From NCBI RefSeq assembly GCF_002278135.3, contig NZ_CP029425.2, positions 248,001 to 312,000 of the forward strand: 64,000 nucleotides of DNA. Direction: 5' to 3'. Positions within the stretch are counted from its first letter, which is position 1; every line of letters starts with the position of its first letter. Below, in pieces: positions 32,985 through 42,105 of this stretch. The position numbers were made by a program, and so were the translations under genes. This DNA comes from Bradyrhizobium ottawaense. GTDB taxonomy: Bacteria; Pseudomonadota; Alphaproteobacteria; Rhizobiales; Xanthobacteraceae. The notes beneath the pieces are model-generated. The model worked only from the letters and a program-made list of their open reading frames with translations, was not told the DNA's origin and ran no database searches.

Positions 32985-33013
32985 ATCACATTCTGTCGCC
33001 GGAGAATGAGCGG

Positions 33014-33622
33014 CTAAGTCCCGAGCACCATCTCCTCGACCTCGCGCAGCTGCTCCTTGCCGAAGAACATCTCGTTGCCCACGAAGAAGGTCGGCGAGCC
33101 GAACGCGCCGCGGGCAACGGCGTCCTCGGTGTTCTTGATCAGCCTGCCCTTCACCTCGGGTTCCTGGCTGCGGGCGAACAACTTCTGGGCGTCGAGCCCG
33201 GATGAGGCCAGCGCCTTCGCCGCGATCTCGGGATCGTCCATCTTCTTCGGCTCGCGCCACATGTGGTGAAAGGCCGCCTCGACGTATTTTTCGAATACGC
33301 CCTCGAGCTGTGCGGCAATCGCCGTGCGCATCAGGTTCAGCGTGTTGATGGGGAAATGCGGATTCCAGACATAGGGCTGGACATGGAAGCGCTTGACGAA
33401 GCGCTCGGTCTCGACCTGCTGGAATTCACGCTTGTTCTTGATGCCCGCGAGCGTCTCGGCCGGCGACTTGTTGTTGGTCGACTTGAAGATGCCACCGAGC
33501 AGGATCGGCACATATTCGAACTTGACGCCGATGCGCTGCTCGATCGCGGGGATCGCGAGGTGGCTGAGATAGGCATTCGGGCTGCCGAAATCGAACAGGA
33601 ATTGCGGGGTTGTGCGGGTCAA
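33014..33622 (-). CDS. 2-hydroxychromene-2-carboxylate isomerase / DsbA-like GST-kappa protein
   Basis: A 202-residue thioredoxin-fold protein of the HCCA isomerase (NahD)/kappa-GST family. FLFDFGSPNAYLS holds the Ser that activates glutathione; a helical insert follows, and the C-terminal GAFGSPTFFVGNEMFFGKEQ is the family signature. In naphthalene degradation it isomerises a chromene carboxylate; no naphthalene genes are here, so it may serve another glutathione-dependent isomerisation. It lies 103 bp downstream of the MATE gene in the same direction. Confidence 0.87.
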   Translation of the reverse strand: MTRTTPQFLFDFGSPNAYLSHLAIPAIEQRIGVKFEYVPILLGGIFKSTNNKSPAETLAGIKNKREFQQVETERFVKRFHVQPYVWNPHFPINTLNLMRTAIAAQLEGVFEKYVEAAFHHMWREPKKMDDPEIAAKALASSGLDAQKLFARSQEPEVKGRLIKNTEDAVARGAFGSPTFFVGNEMFFGKEQLREVEEMVLGT

Positions 33623-33724
33623 AATCGTCTCCGTGACCTAACTTTTTTGATCTGGCTTACCCACATTGTGACGCAGCGTGCCCTGCGGGTCCACCGTTTA
33701 ATGATGAGCATAATACTCTGGAAA

Positions 33725-35074
33725 TCAGACCAGCCGTCGGATCGCCCGCTTGCGCCAGACCATGAGGTAATAGCCCATCTGCAAGACGAACATGGCGCAG
33801 AACACGATGGGATAGGCGGCCCACACGCCCGCAAGGCCCATCGTGTGGCTCAGGATCACCGCGGCAGGCAGCTCGATCGCGAGGATCGCGAAGATCGAGA
33901 GCAGCATTGGCATCAACGCGACGCCGGCCGCCCGCATGGCACCTGAGAACACTGTGGCGAGGCCAAACGGCACCGAGCTCCACAGGGCGATATCGAGCAG
34001 GCCTTTTGCCAGATCGAGCACGGCGGCATCGGTGATGAAGATGCCGAGGATTGCGCGCGGCGCGAGATAGATCAGCGCCACGAGCCCACCGGTCAAAACG
34101 AGGTTGAAAGCGAGCCCGGTCCGCACGATGCCGTCGAGCCGGGCCCTGTCGCCGCTGCCGACGGCCTGCGCGCCCAGGATCGAGACCGCGATCGAAATCG
34201 ACATCGCCGTGAACTGCGTGTAGCCCATCACCTGGTTGACGGCGCCATAGGCCGCAGTGGCCTCCGATCCAAAGCGGTTGACGAGGCCGAGCAGAACCAG
34301 CTCTGCGATCGCCATCACCACCATGCCGATAGCGCTCGGCAATCCGATGCCGAGGATTTTTCCTAGCATGGCGCCGTTGAGCCGCAGGTGACCCAGCAGC
34401 GCCGCATCCGGCGCGAGCGCGTGCTTCTTTCGTAGCAGATAGAGTGCCAGCGCGATCAACGTGAGTGCGTTCGAGATCGCGGCCGCCCACGCCGGGCTGG
34501 TGATGCCGGCCGCCGGCAGTCCGAATGACCCACGGATCAACATCGGCGTCAGGATCAGCCCGATCGCGGTCGACAACGCCAGCGCCAACAGCGGCGTCAG
34601 CGCATCGCCGACGCCGCGGATCATCGCCGTCATCAACAGGAAGATGAAGCCGAGCGGCATCGTCAGCAGCATGATGCGCGCATAGGCGCTGGCCTGGTCG
34701 AGAATGTCCGCGGGCGTGGCGAGAGCCATCATCAGCTGACGGCTGAAGAGCCCGCCGATCAGCGCCACTGAGATTGAAAGCAGAAGGCCGATCGCGAGCG
34801 TCGTGCCTACGACGCTCTTGATCCGGCCGTGCTCGCCCGCGCCAAAGGCCTGGCCGATCAGCACGGTCGCGCCGGTGCTCAGCCCCATCACGAAGGCGAA
34901 CAGGAAGAACATCACCGGGAAGAAGACTGAGACCGCGGCGAGCGCATCGACGCCGATCATCTGGCCGAGATAGACGTTGCTGACGGTGCCGAACAGCGAT
35001 TGCAGCGCGTTGCTCAGCATCAAGGGTGCGAGGAAGCGGAGGAATGTTGTCCAGAGCGGCTTGGGGACAGACAT
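33725..35074 (-). CDS. MATE-family multidrug efflux transporter
   Basis: A 12-helix exporter of 449 residues, NorM-like branch: cation-driven efflux of drugs or metabolites across the inner membrane. The two MatE halves are evident: the first starts LAPLMLSNALQSLFGTVSNV, and the second begins near residue 235 with MLGKILGIGLPSAIGMVVMA. The repeated motif TGATVLIGQAFGAGEHGR and its second-half counterpart SILGAQAVGSGDRAR match the family. The ATG at 35074 has AAGG close before it; an earlier ATG at 35089 also exists. The substrate is not predictable. Confidence 0.88.
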   Translation of the reverse strand: MSVPKPLWTTFLRFLAPLMLSNALQSLFGTVSNVYLGQMIGVDALAAVSVFFPVMFFLFAFVMGLSTGATVLIGQAFGAGEHGRIKSVVGTTLAIGLLLSISVALIGGLFSRQLMMALATPADILDQASAYARIMLLTMPLGFIFLLMTAMIRGVGDALTPLLALALSTAIGLILTPMLIRGSFGLPAAGITSPAWAAAISNALTLIALALYLLRKKHALAPDAALLGHLRLNGAMLGKILGIGLPSAIGMVVMAIAELVLLGLVNRFGSEATAAYGAVNQVMGYTQFTAMSISIAVSILGAQAVGSGDRARLDGIVRTGLAFNLVLTGGLVALIYLAPRAILGIFITDAAVLDLAKGLLDIALWSSVPFGLATVFSGAMRAAGVALMPMLLSIFAILAIELPAAVILSHTMGLAGVWAAYPIVFCAMFVLQMGYYLMVWRKRAIRRLV

Positions 35075-35160
35075 GGATTGGCCTTTCATCAGGGCGTGCG
35101 AAGCCGTTGCCGCGCAATGCGCGGCTCGGCCGTCGATGGGAAGGTGAGAGCGCGCGCGCC

Positions 35161-35757
35161 TTAAGCGCGGTCGCTGTAGGCGAGCTTGACGATGTGGTCG
35201 CGGATATCGGTCGGCCAGTCCGCGATCAGTCCGGTGAAGCGTCGCCGGTCGTCGGCAAACAGCGCGCGCGAGGCTTCCTCGAACTGCGGCAGGTTGCCCG
35301 CCATGGTCGACATGAAGTGGTAGGCCGCGTCGCGCGCCTGCCGCTCGCGGTCCTTGTCGCCGCTCGCGCGCCTGGCCTCATCGACGAGCTTGCGCAGCGC
35401 GACCGAGGCGCCGCCCGCTTGCGCGTTGAGCCACTCCCAGTGTCGCGGCAACAGCGTCACCTCGCGCGCGACCACGCCGAGCTTCGGCCGCCCGCGCCCG
35501 CGCGGCTCGCTCGGTGGAGTGCTCTCCTCGACCGGCGGCGGCACAAGCTTCGCCAACCGCGCCAGGACCTCGCGATCCCCGCCGCGCAGATCGAAGTCGA
35601 TCGATCGGCCGGTGCCGTCCTCGAAGATGAGGATGGGCTCGTCCGGCCGTTGCGCTACCCGCTTGACGACCAGCGCGATCTCGCCTGCCGGCCCGGACAC
35701 CAGGCGACGCTGCCCCTGGAAGGCGGTGAAAATCTTCTGCATTGGAATCATTGTCAT
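35161..35757 (-). CDS. DUF2239 family protein
   Basis: A 198-residue soluble protein that I place in DUF2239 from its layout: an N-terminal beta part (FTAFQGQRRLVSGP, LIFEDGTGRSIDFDLRGG), a Pro-rich linker, then GRGRPKLGVVAREVTLLPRH and a helical C-terminal part with WLNAQAGGASVALRKLVDEA. The middle motif resembles a ribbon-helix-helix-like arginine patch, so DNA binding and self-regulation are possible but not shown. Two TACCCGGGTR palindromes lie in the gap to the divergent GST gene. Close in-frame ATGs at 35751 and 35742 leave the start open. Confidence 0.78.
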   Translation of the reverse strand: MTMIPMQKIFTAFQGQRRLVSGPAGEIALVVKRVAQRPDEPILIFEDGTGRSIDFDLRGGDREVLARLAKLVPPPVEESTPPSEPRGRGRPKLGVVAREVTLLPRHWEWLNAQAGGASVALRKLVDEARRASGDKDRERQARDAAYHFMSTMAGNLPQFEEASRALFADDRRRFTGLIADWPTDIRDHIVKLAYSDRA

Positions 35758-35780
35758 TTTGACGACGTTGGGTCATTTAA

Positions 35781-35790
35781 TACCCGGGTA
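35781..35790. promoter_or_regulatory. palindrome TACCCGGGTA
   Basis: A perfect 10-bp palindrome in the divergent DUF2239/GST gap, repeated with one change at 35808-35817. Centre spacing is 27 bp. Confidence 0.6.
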
Positions 35791-35807
35791 AATTGTCGGC
35801 GTCAATA

Positions 35808-35817
35808 TACCCGGGTG
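35808..35817. promoter_or_regulatory. palindrome copy 2, TACCCGGGTG
   Basis: ATACCCGGGTGAA repeats the upstream ATACCCGGGTAAA with a single difference. Paired palindromes in a divergent promoter suggest cooperative binding by a dimeric regulator. Confidence 0.6.
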
Positions 35818-35921
35818 AAAATATCCGTCCTGATGGCTCGACATTGTGATCCCAGGCTGGCACGAACGGCGCCGCGACTGCGCACGCCTAGCCACTACGC
35901 CTTGCCCCGGGGACCTCGCCG

Positions 35922-36587
35922 ATGCTGACCGTTCACCACCTCAACAATTCCCGTTCGCAGCGCGTGCTGTGGCTGCTCGAAGAGTTGGGCGTGCCCTACG
36001 AGATCGTGCGCTATCAGCGCCAGCCGGACATGCGCGCGCCGAAGGAGCTGCGCGCCATTCATCCGCTTGGCAAGTCGCCCGTCATCACCGACAACGGCAA
36101 CACTATCGCCGAGTCGGGCGCGATCATCGAATATCTCATCGCGACCTACGGCAACGGCCGGCTGATCCCGCCGCCGAACACGCCGGAGCGGCTGCGCTTC
36201 ACCTATTGGCTGCATTACGCCGAAGGGTCCGCGATGCAGCCGCTGCTGTTGAAGCTGCTGTTCACGCTGATGCCGAAGCGCGCACCCGCGCTGCTGCGTC
36301 CGCTGGTGCGCAAGGTCTCGAACCAGGCGCTGACCACCCTGGTCAATCCGCAGCTCAAGCAGCACATGGATTACTGGGAAGGCGAGCTTGCAAAGAGCGA
36401 GTGGTTCGCCGGCAACGAGTTCACCGCAGCCGACATCCAGATGAGCTTTCCGCTGGAAGCGGCGCAAGCGCGCGGCGGGCTCGAGCAGGGCCATCCCAAG
36501 GCGATGGCGTTCCTCGAGCGCATCCACGCGCGGCCTGCCTATGCGCGCGCATTGGAAAAGGGCGGGCCGTATCAGGTGGGACGGTAG
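35922..36587 (+). CDS. glutathione S-transferase
   Basis: A 221-residue cytosolic GST. The N-terminal thioredoxin-like domain has HHLNNSRSQRVLWLLEELG, with Ser near residue 9 as the likely glutathione-activating residue, then the PLGKSPVITD cis-Pro loop and the AESGAIIEYL glutathione-binding motif. The C-terminal helical domain (about 90-221) has the GNEFTAADIQMSFPLEAA box with its conserved Asp. It probably conjugates glutathione to electrophiles. It is divergent from DUF2239 across the paired palindromes, so the two may be co-regulated. Confidence 0.9.
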   Translation: MLTVHHLNNSRSQRVLWLLEELGVPYEIVRYQRQPDMRAPKELRAIHPLGKSPVITDNGNTIAESGAIIEYLIATYGNGRLIPPPNTPERLRFTYWLHYAEGSAMQPLLLKLLFTLMPKRAPALLRPLVRKVSNQALTTLVNPQLKQHMDYWEGELAKSEWFAGNEFTAADIQMSFPLEAAQARGGLEQGHPKAMAFLERIHARPAYARALEKGGPYQVGR

Positions 36588-36599
36588 TTCTTTTTTATC

Positions 36600-36677
36600 G
36601 TCATCCCGGGGGCGCCCGAAGCGCGAACCCGGAATGACGAGATCCCGGGTTCGGCTCTGCGAGCCGCCCCGGGATGA
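36600..36677. repeat. GTCATCCCGGG inverted repeat
   Basis: CGTCATCCCGGGGGCGCCCGAAGC faces GCTCTGCGAGCCGCCCCGGGATGAC around AACCCGGAATGACGAGATCCCGGGTT, itself a palindrome. It lies between the GST gene and the MFS remnant. Confidence 0.75.
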
Positions 36678-36686
36678 CAGTGACTG

Positions 36687-36926
36687 CTAGTGCGCGTGCA
36701 ACACGCGTCCGCGCGTCTCCGGCAGCGCGAAGGCGGCGATGAAGAACAGCGCGTAAGCGACCACCGCGAAGATCGCGGTCGCATTCGCAAGCGAGGTCGA
36801 CGCCGACAGCGCGCCGACGAGGAACGGAAACAGCGCGCCGATCCCGCGGCCGAAATTGTAGCAAAAGCCTTGGCCGGAGCCGCGCAGCCGCGTTGGATAG
36901 AGCTCGGTCAGGAACGCGCCGATTAC
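36687..36926 (-). pseudogene. C-terminal remnant of an MFS transporter
   Basis: Read on the minus strand from 36926 the frame gives AVIGAFLTELYPTRLRGSGQ followed by a last amphipathic helix pair and PETRGRVLHAH, then TAG at 36687-36689. ELYPTRLRGSGQGFCYNFGR (helix 10-11 loop) and PETRG are hallmarks of the sugar/aromatic-acid MFS exporters, but the first roughly 350 residues are missing. Upstream the frame runs straight into the end of the ggt gene in another frame. The break is within a few bases of the ggt stop codon, so a deletion has joined the two. It has no start of its own and is presumably dead. Confidence 0.8.
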
Positions 36927-38677
36927 TGCCCCGCAGCTTCTGCGCCGCGCGTGCGCGGATCGGGTGCGCCGAGCGGCCCGTTGGGTGTCACGACAATCGA
37001 ATTGGCCGACGTCTGCCCCATCGGCTCGACGATGACATGGCCCATCGCCTTCAGCTTACCCAGAACATCGCTCGGAAAGCCGCCCTCGACACGGACTTCG
37101 TCCGGCAACCATTGGTGATGCAGCCGTGGCGCTGCGACGGCGGCCGCAACATCCATCCTGTAATCGAGGACGTTGACGATGACCTGCAGCACGCTCGAAA
37201 TGATGCGGCTGCCGCCGGGCGAGCCCGTCACCAGCACCGGCTTGCTGTCCTTCAGCACGATGGTCGGCGACATCGAGGACAGCGGCCGCTTGCCGGGGCC
37301 CGGCAGATTGGCCTCGAAGCCGACGAGACCGTAGGCATTGGAGGCGCCGATTGCGGCGGTGAAATCGTCGAGCTCGTTGTTGAGCAGCACGCCGGTGCCG
37401 TCGGCAACGAGGCCGACGCCGTAGCTGAAGTTCAGTGTATAGGTGTTGCTGACGGCGTTGCCGCTGGAATCGACGACGGAAAAATGCGTGGTGTTGCTGC
37501 CCTCGCGCGGCGAGGGAGCCGCGGAAACGAGCTCCTTCGACGGCGTGGCGCGTTCGGCGGAGATGCCGGCGCGCAGCTTGGCGGCGTAGTCCTTCGCGAC
37601 GAGCGTCTCGATCGGCGCGTTGACGAAGGCGGGATCGCCGAGATAGCGCGCGCGATCTGCGTAGGCGCGCTTCATCGCCTCGATCAGAAGATGCAGCGAT
37701 GCCGGCGATCCCTGCTTCGAATCGGCAAGCTGAAAGCCCTCGAGGATGTTGAGCGTCTCCACCAGCACGACACCGCCCGACGAAGGCAGCGGCATCGACA
37801 CGATGTCATAGCCGCGATAGGTGCCGCGCACCGGCGCGCGGATCACGGCCTGATAGGCCTTCAAATCGGCGGGCGTCATGATGCCGCCGGCGTCCGTCAC
37901 GGCTTTGGCGAGCTTTTCCGCGACCGGTCCTTCATAGAAGCCGCGTGGCCCCTGTGCGGCGACGGCCGAGAGCGTTTCAGCGAGATCGCCCTGCACCAAC
38001 CTGTCGCCTTCGCCCAGCGGCGTGCCATCGGGCCGCGAGAAGATTTTCGCCGAGGAGGGCCAGCGTTCCAGCCGCCGGTGCCAGTTAGGCAGCGTGTCGG
38101 CCATATCGTCGCCGACGGCGAAGCCGTCGCGGGCCAGCGCGATCGCGGGCGCAAGCAATTGCGCCAGGGTGAATTGCCCCGAGCCGTATTTCTCCAATGC
38201 CAAAGCGAGGCCCGCGACCGTGCCGGGCACGCCGACACCGAGCGCGGAATCCCGTGACTTCGCCGTATCGGGCTTGCCGTCGGCGCCGAGGAAGATTTGC
38301 GGCGTGGTGGCAGCCGGCGCCGTCTCGCGGTAATCGATCGTGATGTCTTCGTTGCGGTCCGCGGAATGGATCACCATGAAGCCGCCGCCGCCGATATTGC
38401 CGGCACGCGGATAGGTCACGGCCATCGCAAAGCCGGTCGCGACCGCGGCATCGACCGCATTGCCGCCGCTCCGCAGGATATCGGCACCGATCTGCGCAGA
38501 TATCCTCTCCTGCGCGACGACCATGCCGTGCTCGGCGGCGACGGCGCGCACCGTGTCAGGCGCGGCTGGGACATAGGCCCGTCGCGCATCCTGGGCGGCC
38601 GCCGGTGACAGTCCAAACGCCAGGGCGGCTATGAAGGCGAAAAATGTCCGCCTTGTCGAATTTGACGACATCATCAA
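36923..38677 (-). CDS. ggt: gamma-glutamyltransferase
   Basis: A 584-residue secreted, self-cleaving N-terminal-nucleophile hydrolase that moves gamma-glutamyl groups from glutathione. Signal peptide about 1-28 (ALAFGLSPAAAQ). The large subunit has VAAEHGMVVAQ and GGNAVDAAVA, with PRAGNIGGGGFM. The autocleavage site and nucleophile Thr is in SNTTHFSVVDSSGNAV (about 397), and the small subunit has the glutamyl-binding SSMSPTIVLKD and GSPGGSRIIS. It is full length, and its C terminus DPRTRGAEAAGQ is normal. Its stop codon overlaps the start of the MFS remnant. Confidence 0.93.
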   Translation of the reverse strand: MMMSSNSTRRTFFAFIAALAFGLSPAAAQDARRAYVPAAPDTVRAVAAEHGMVVAQERISAQIGADILRSGGNAVDAAVATGFAMAVTYPRAGNIGGGGFMVIHSADRNEDITIDYRETAPAATTPQIFLGADGKPDTAKSRDSALGVGVPGTVAGLALALEKYGSGQFTLAQLLAPAIALARDGFAVGDDMADTLPNWHRRLERWPSSAKIFSRPDGTPLGEGDRLVQGDLAETLSAVAAQGPRGFYEGPVAEKLAKAVTDAGGIMTPADLKAYQAVIRAPVRGTYRGYDIVSMPLPSSGGVVLVETLNILEGFQLADSKQGSPASLHLLIEAMKRAYADRARYLGDPAFVNAPIETLVAKDYAAKLRAGISAERATPSKELVSAAPSPREGSNTTHFSVVDSSGNAVSNTYTLNFSYGVGLVADGTGVLLNNELDDFTAAIGASNAYGLVGFEANLPGPGKRPLSSMSPTIVLKDSKPVLVTGSPGGSRIISSVLQVIVNVLDYRMDVAAAVAAPRLHHQWLPDEVRVEGGFPSDVLGKLKAMGHVIVEPMGQTSANSIVVTPNGPLGAPDPRTRGAEAAGQ

Positions 38678-38774
38678 GCTTCCGCCGTGGCTTCGAACCA
38701 GTTCACATGCCTCGCTGCAATGCTATACGGTTTGCCCCAAGAGAGGCAAAACTGTTCGTGATGAGGACTGCGTG

Positions 38775-40160
38775 ATGACGACGATCGCCCCGGATGTGCG
38801 CATGGCCGGCGTGGCGCGGACCTATCCGCCGCGCGCCGCCGTCGTCAGCTGGATTTTCTTCGACTGGGCCGCGCAGCCTTATTTCACGCTGATCACGACC
38901 TTCGTGTTCGCGCCCTATTTCGCCACCAGCATTGCGCCGAACCCCGCCACCGGCCAATCGATGTGGGGATTTGCGATGGCGGCCGCGGGCCTTGCGATCG
39001 CGTTGATGTCGCCGGTGCTGGGCGCCATCGCGGACGCCTCGGGCCGTCGTAAGCCGTGGATCGCCGGGTTCGGTGCGCTGCTGGTGGTTGCATCCTGCAC
39101 GCTATGGATCGGCAAGCCCGGCGATCCCTCCATCATTCCGCCACTGCTCATCGCAGTCGCGCTCGCCAGCGTCGGCGCGGAATTCGCTACCCTCTTCAAC
39201 AATGCGATGATGCCGACGCTGGTGCCGCCGGAGCGCATCGGACGGCTCTCCGGCACCGGCTGGGCCACCGGCTATGTCGGTGGAATCGTCAGCCTGATCA
39301 TCGTGCTCGGTTTCCTCGCGGCCAACCCGCAGACCGGCCGCACATTACTCGGCTTCACGCCGCTGTTCGGGCTCGATCCGGTCAGCCATCAGGGCGATCG
39401 CATCGTGGGGCCGCTGACCGGGCTGTGGTTCATCGTCTTCGTGACACCGCTGTTCCTGTTCACGCCGGATTATCCGGCGAAGCGCCCGGTGCGCGAGGCT
39501 TTGCGTGAGGGGCTGTTGGAGCTGAGGCAATCGATCAGAAGCCTGCCGCAGCAGAGATCGCTGGCGGCATTTCTGCTCGCCAATATGATCTATACGGATG
39601 GTCTGGTGTCGCTGTTCGCCTTTGGCGGCATCTATGCCGCGGGCACCTTCGGCTGGCACACCATCCAGATCGGCACCTTCGGCATCATGCTCGCGATTGC
39701 CGGCGCATTTGGCGCATGGTTCGGCGGCAAGCTGGATGATCGTCTCGGGCCGAAGCGCGTCATCGCCGGCAGCTTGCTCGTGCTGCTGTTGTCCGTGGCG
39801 GCAATTCTCCTGGTCGACAAGGACAGCGTGTTGTTCATCAAGGTCGCGCCGCCGCAAGCAGACGCTCCCTTGTTCTCGAGCGCGGCCGAGCGCGCCTATC
39901 TCGTGCTGGGCTGCCTCATTGGCGCGGCCGGCGGTCCACTCCAGGCGGCCTCACGCACGCTGCTGATCCACCTCGCACCGAAGGACCGCATCGCGCAGTA
40001 TTTCGGCCTGTTCGCGCTGACCGGGAAGGTGACGTCCTTCATCGGACCGCTGCTGATCGGCACGATCACCGCGGTGACCGCAAGCCAGAAGGCCGGCATG
40101 GCGGTGCTGGTGGTGTTCTTCGTCGCGGGGCTGGGGCTGTTGATGCGGGTGCGGGATTAG
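38775..40160 (+). CDS. UMF1/Atg22-like MFS transporter
   Basis: A 461-residue MFS permease with about 12 helices. Family hallmarks are [20 protein letters not shown] near the N terminus, the loop [11 protein letters not shown] between helices 2 and 3, and a long central loop around [14 protein letters not shown]. This is the UMF1/Atg22-like branch; vacuolar Atg22 exports amino acids, but bacterial substrates are unknown. The ATG at 38775 is chosen since earlier in-frame residues are non-family. It faces away from ggt, with 97 bp between. Confidence 0.85.
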   Translation: MTTIAPDVRMAGVARTYPPRAAVVSWIFFDWAAQPYFTLITTFVFAPYFATSIAPNPATGQSMWGFAMAAAGLAIALMSPVLGAIADASGRRKPWIAGFGALLVVASCTLWIGKPGDPSIIPPLLIAVALASVGAEFATLFNNAMMPTLVPPERIGRLSGTGWATGYVGGIVSLIIVLGFLAANPQTGRTLLGFTPLFGLDPVSHQGDRIVGPLTGLWFIVFVTPLFLFTPDYPAKRPVREALREGLLELRQSIRSLPQQRSLAAFLLANMIYTDGLVSLFAFGGIYAAGTFGWHTIQIGTFGIMLAIAGAFGAWFGGKLDDRLGPKRVIAGSLLVLLLSVAAILLVDKDSVLFIKVAPPQADAPLFSSAAERAYLVLGCLIGAAGGPLQAASRTLLIHLAPKDRIAQYFGLFALTGKVTSFIGPLLIGTITAVTASQKAGMAVLVVFFVAGLGLLMRVRD

Positions 40161-40180
40161 TCGCATCACGCGATTCATCC

Positions 40181-40300
40181 TTCGTCATTGCGAGGAGCGA
40201 AGCGACGAGGCAATCCAGACTATCTCCGCGGAAACAGACTGGATTGCTTCCGCCTTCGCCAAGGCTTCGGCGGACAAGTCGCTGCGCTCGCAATGACGAA
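40181..40300. repeat. GTCATTGCGAG...GCAATCCAG inverted repeat
   Basis: TTCGTCATTGCGAGGAGCGA opens and CTCGCAATGACGAA closes; inner arms GGCAATCCAG and CTGGATTGC also pair. The 120-bp element fills most of the gap between the convergent MFS and purH genes. A one-armed relative lies at 32940. Confidence 0.85.
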
Positions 40301-40347
40301 GTCGGTGGGTTCGTCGTTCGCTCTTGTAGCTCGCCTTGCCGATCGAC

Positions 40348-41940
40348 TCAGTGCCGGAAATGCCGCGTGCCCGTGAACACCATGGCGATGCCGTGCTCGT
40401 CGGCGGCCTTGATCACCTCGTCGTCGCGCATCGAGCCGCCGGGCTGCACCACCGCGGTGGCGCCGGCCTCGATGCAGGCGAGCATGCCGTCGGCGAAGGG
40501 GAAGAACGCATCCGACGCCACCACCGAGCCCTTGGTGAGCGGCTCGGCGAGCTTCAGCTCGTTCGCCGCATCCTGGGCCTTGCGCGCGGCGATGCGGGCC
40601 GAATCGACCCGGCTCATCTGACCCGCGCCGATGCCGACGGTGGCGAGATCCTTGGCGTAGATGATCGTGTTCGACTTGACGTGTTTTGCGACCCGGAACG
40701 CAAACTTGAGGTCGCGCATTTCAGCGTCGGTCGGCGCGCGCTTGGTCACGATCTTGAAGGTCATGTCGTCGACCACGGCGTTGTCGCGGCTCTGCACCAG
40801 CAGGCCGCCGGCGACCGTCTTGGCGGTGAGGCCAGGCGCGCGCGGATCGGGCAGGCTGCCGGCGAGCAGCAGCCGCAGGTTCTTCTTGCCGCCGATGATG
40901 GCGATCGCTTCCTCGGTGGCGTCGGGCGCGATGATCACCTCGGTGAAGATTTTTGTGATCTCGCGGGCCGTATCCGCGTCCAGCGGACGATTCATCGCGA
41001 TGATGCCGCCGAAGGCCGAGGTGGAATCGCAGGCCAGCGCCTTGCGATAGGCGTCGACGAGGTTTGATCCCTCCGCGACGCCGCAGGGGTTGGCGTGCTT
41101 GACGATGACGCAAGCCGCGGTGCGCTTGGCGTCAAACTCGCCGATGCATTCATAGGCCGCATCAGTGTCGTTGATGTTGTTGTAGGAGAGCTCCTTGCCC
41201 TGGAGCTGCCGGGCCGTGGAGACGCCCGGGCGCTTGTCGGGCGTCACGTAGAACGCCGCGGTCTGGTGCGGGTTCTCGCCGTAGCGCAGCGACTGGATCA
41301 ACTTGCCGCCGAAGGCGCGGAAGTCGGGCGCGTCGATCTCGAGCTGGCGATTGAACCAGTTCGAGATCGCGGCATCGTAAGCGCCGGTGCGCGCATAGGC
41401 CTTCGCGGCAAGCCGCCGGCGCAGTTTCAGCGTGGTCGCGCCCTTGTTGGCGGCGAGCTCGTCGAGCACGGCCTTGTAGTCATCTGCCTCGACGACAACG
41501 GCGACGTCGTCATGGTTCTTCGCGGCGGCGCGGATCATCGCGGGGCCGCCGATGTCGATGTTCTCGATGCAATCCTCGAAGCCGGCGCCTTTGTCGACGG
41601 TCGCCTCGAACGGATAGAGATTGACGACCAAAAGATCGATCGGTGCGATGCCGTGCGCCTTCATCGCGTCCACATGTTCCTTGTTGTCGCGGATCGCGAG
41701 CAGGCCGCCATGTACCTTCGGATGCAGCGTCTTGACGCGGCCGTCCATCATCTCGGGGAAGCCGGTGAGGTCGGAAACATCCTTCACCTTGAGGCCGGCC
41801 GCGGCGATTGCTTTCGCAGTGCCGCCGGTCGAGACCAGCTCGACATCATGCGCGGCGAGCGCCTTTGCGAATTCGATCAGGCCGGTTTTGTCGGAAACGG
41901 AAAGCAGGGCGCGGGTGACGCGGCGGGGATGGTCAGTCAT
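40348..41940 (-). CDS. purH: bifunctional AICAR formyltransferase / IMP cyclohydrolase
   Basis: A 530-residue enzyme for the last two steps of de novo purine synthesis. The N-terminal MGS-like IMP cyclohydrolase (about 1-200) has [19 protein letters not shown] and [13 protein letters not shown]. The C-terminal AICAR transformylase (about 200-530) has [14 protein letters not shown], the catalytic Lys-His in [12 protein letters not shown], and [10 protein letters not shown] near the end. Family similarity starts at [19 protein letters not shown], so the ATG at 41940 is used. It is the last gene of the rsmB-heparinase-purH run, a common order in this group. Confidence 0.96.
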   Translation of the reverse strand: MTDHPRRVTRALLSVSDKTGLIEFAKALAAHDVELVSTGGTAKAIAAAGLKVKDVSDLTGFPEMMDGRVKTLHPKVHGGLLAIRDNKEHVDAMKAHGIAPIDLLVVNLYPFEATVDKGAGFEDCIENIDIGGPAMIRAAAKNHDDVAVVVEADDYKAVLDELAANKGATTLKLRRRLAAKAYARTGAYDAAISNWFNRQLEIDAPDFRAFGGKLIQSLRYGENPHQTAAFYVTPDKRPGVSTARQLQGKELSYNNINDTDAAYECIGEFDAKRTAACVIVKHANPCGVAEGSNLVDAYRKALACDSTSAFGGIIAMNRPLDADTAREITKIFTEVIIAPDATEEAIAIIGGKKNLRLLLAGSLPDPRAPGLTAKTVAGGLLVQSRDNAVVDDMTFKIVTKRAPTDAEMRDLKFAFRVAKHVKSNTIIYAKDLATVGIGAGQMSRVDSARIAARKAQDAANELKLAEPLTKGSVVASDAFFPFADGMLACIEAGATAVVQPGGSMRDDEVIKAADEHGIAMVFTGTRHFRH

Positions 41941-42105
41941 GAGCAAGATCCTCTGTCTTAAGGAGTGTCTATGCCCAGGCGCGCGGCAGATATGTGTCGC
42001 GCTTCCCGATGGTGCTCCATCCAAGGTCGCCAGTCGCGCGAGCGAGGGCTCGATAGCAGTTTTCGGCGTGCTTCACAACGATCAGATAGGGCTGAATCCG
42101 CGCGT

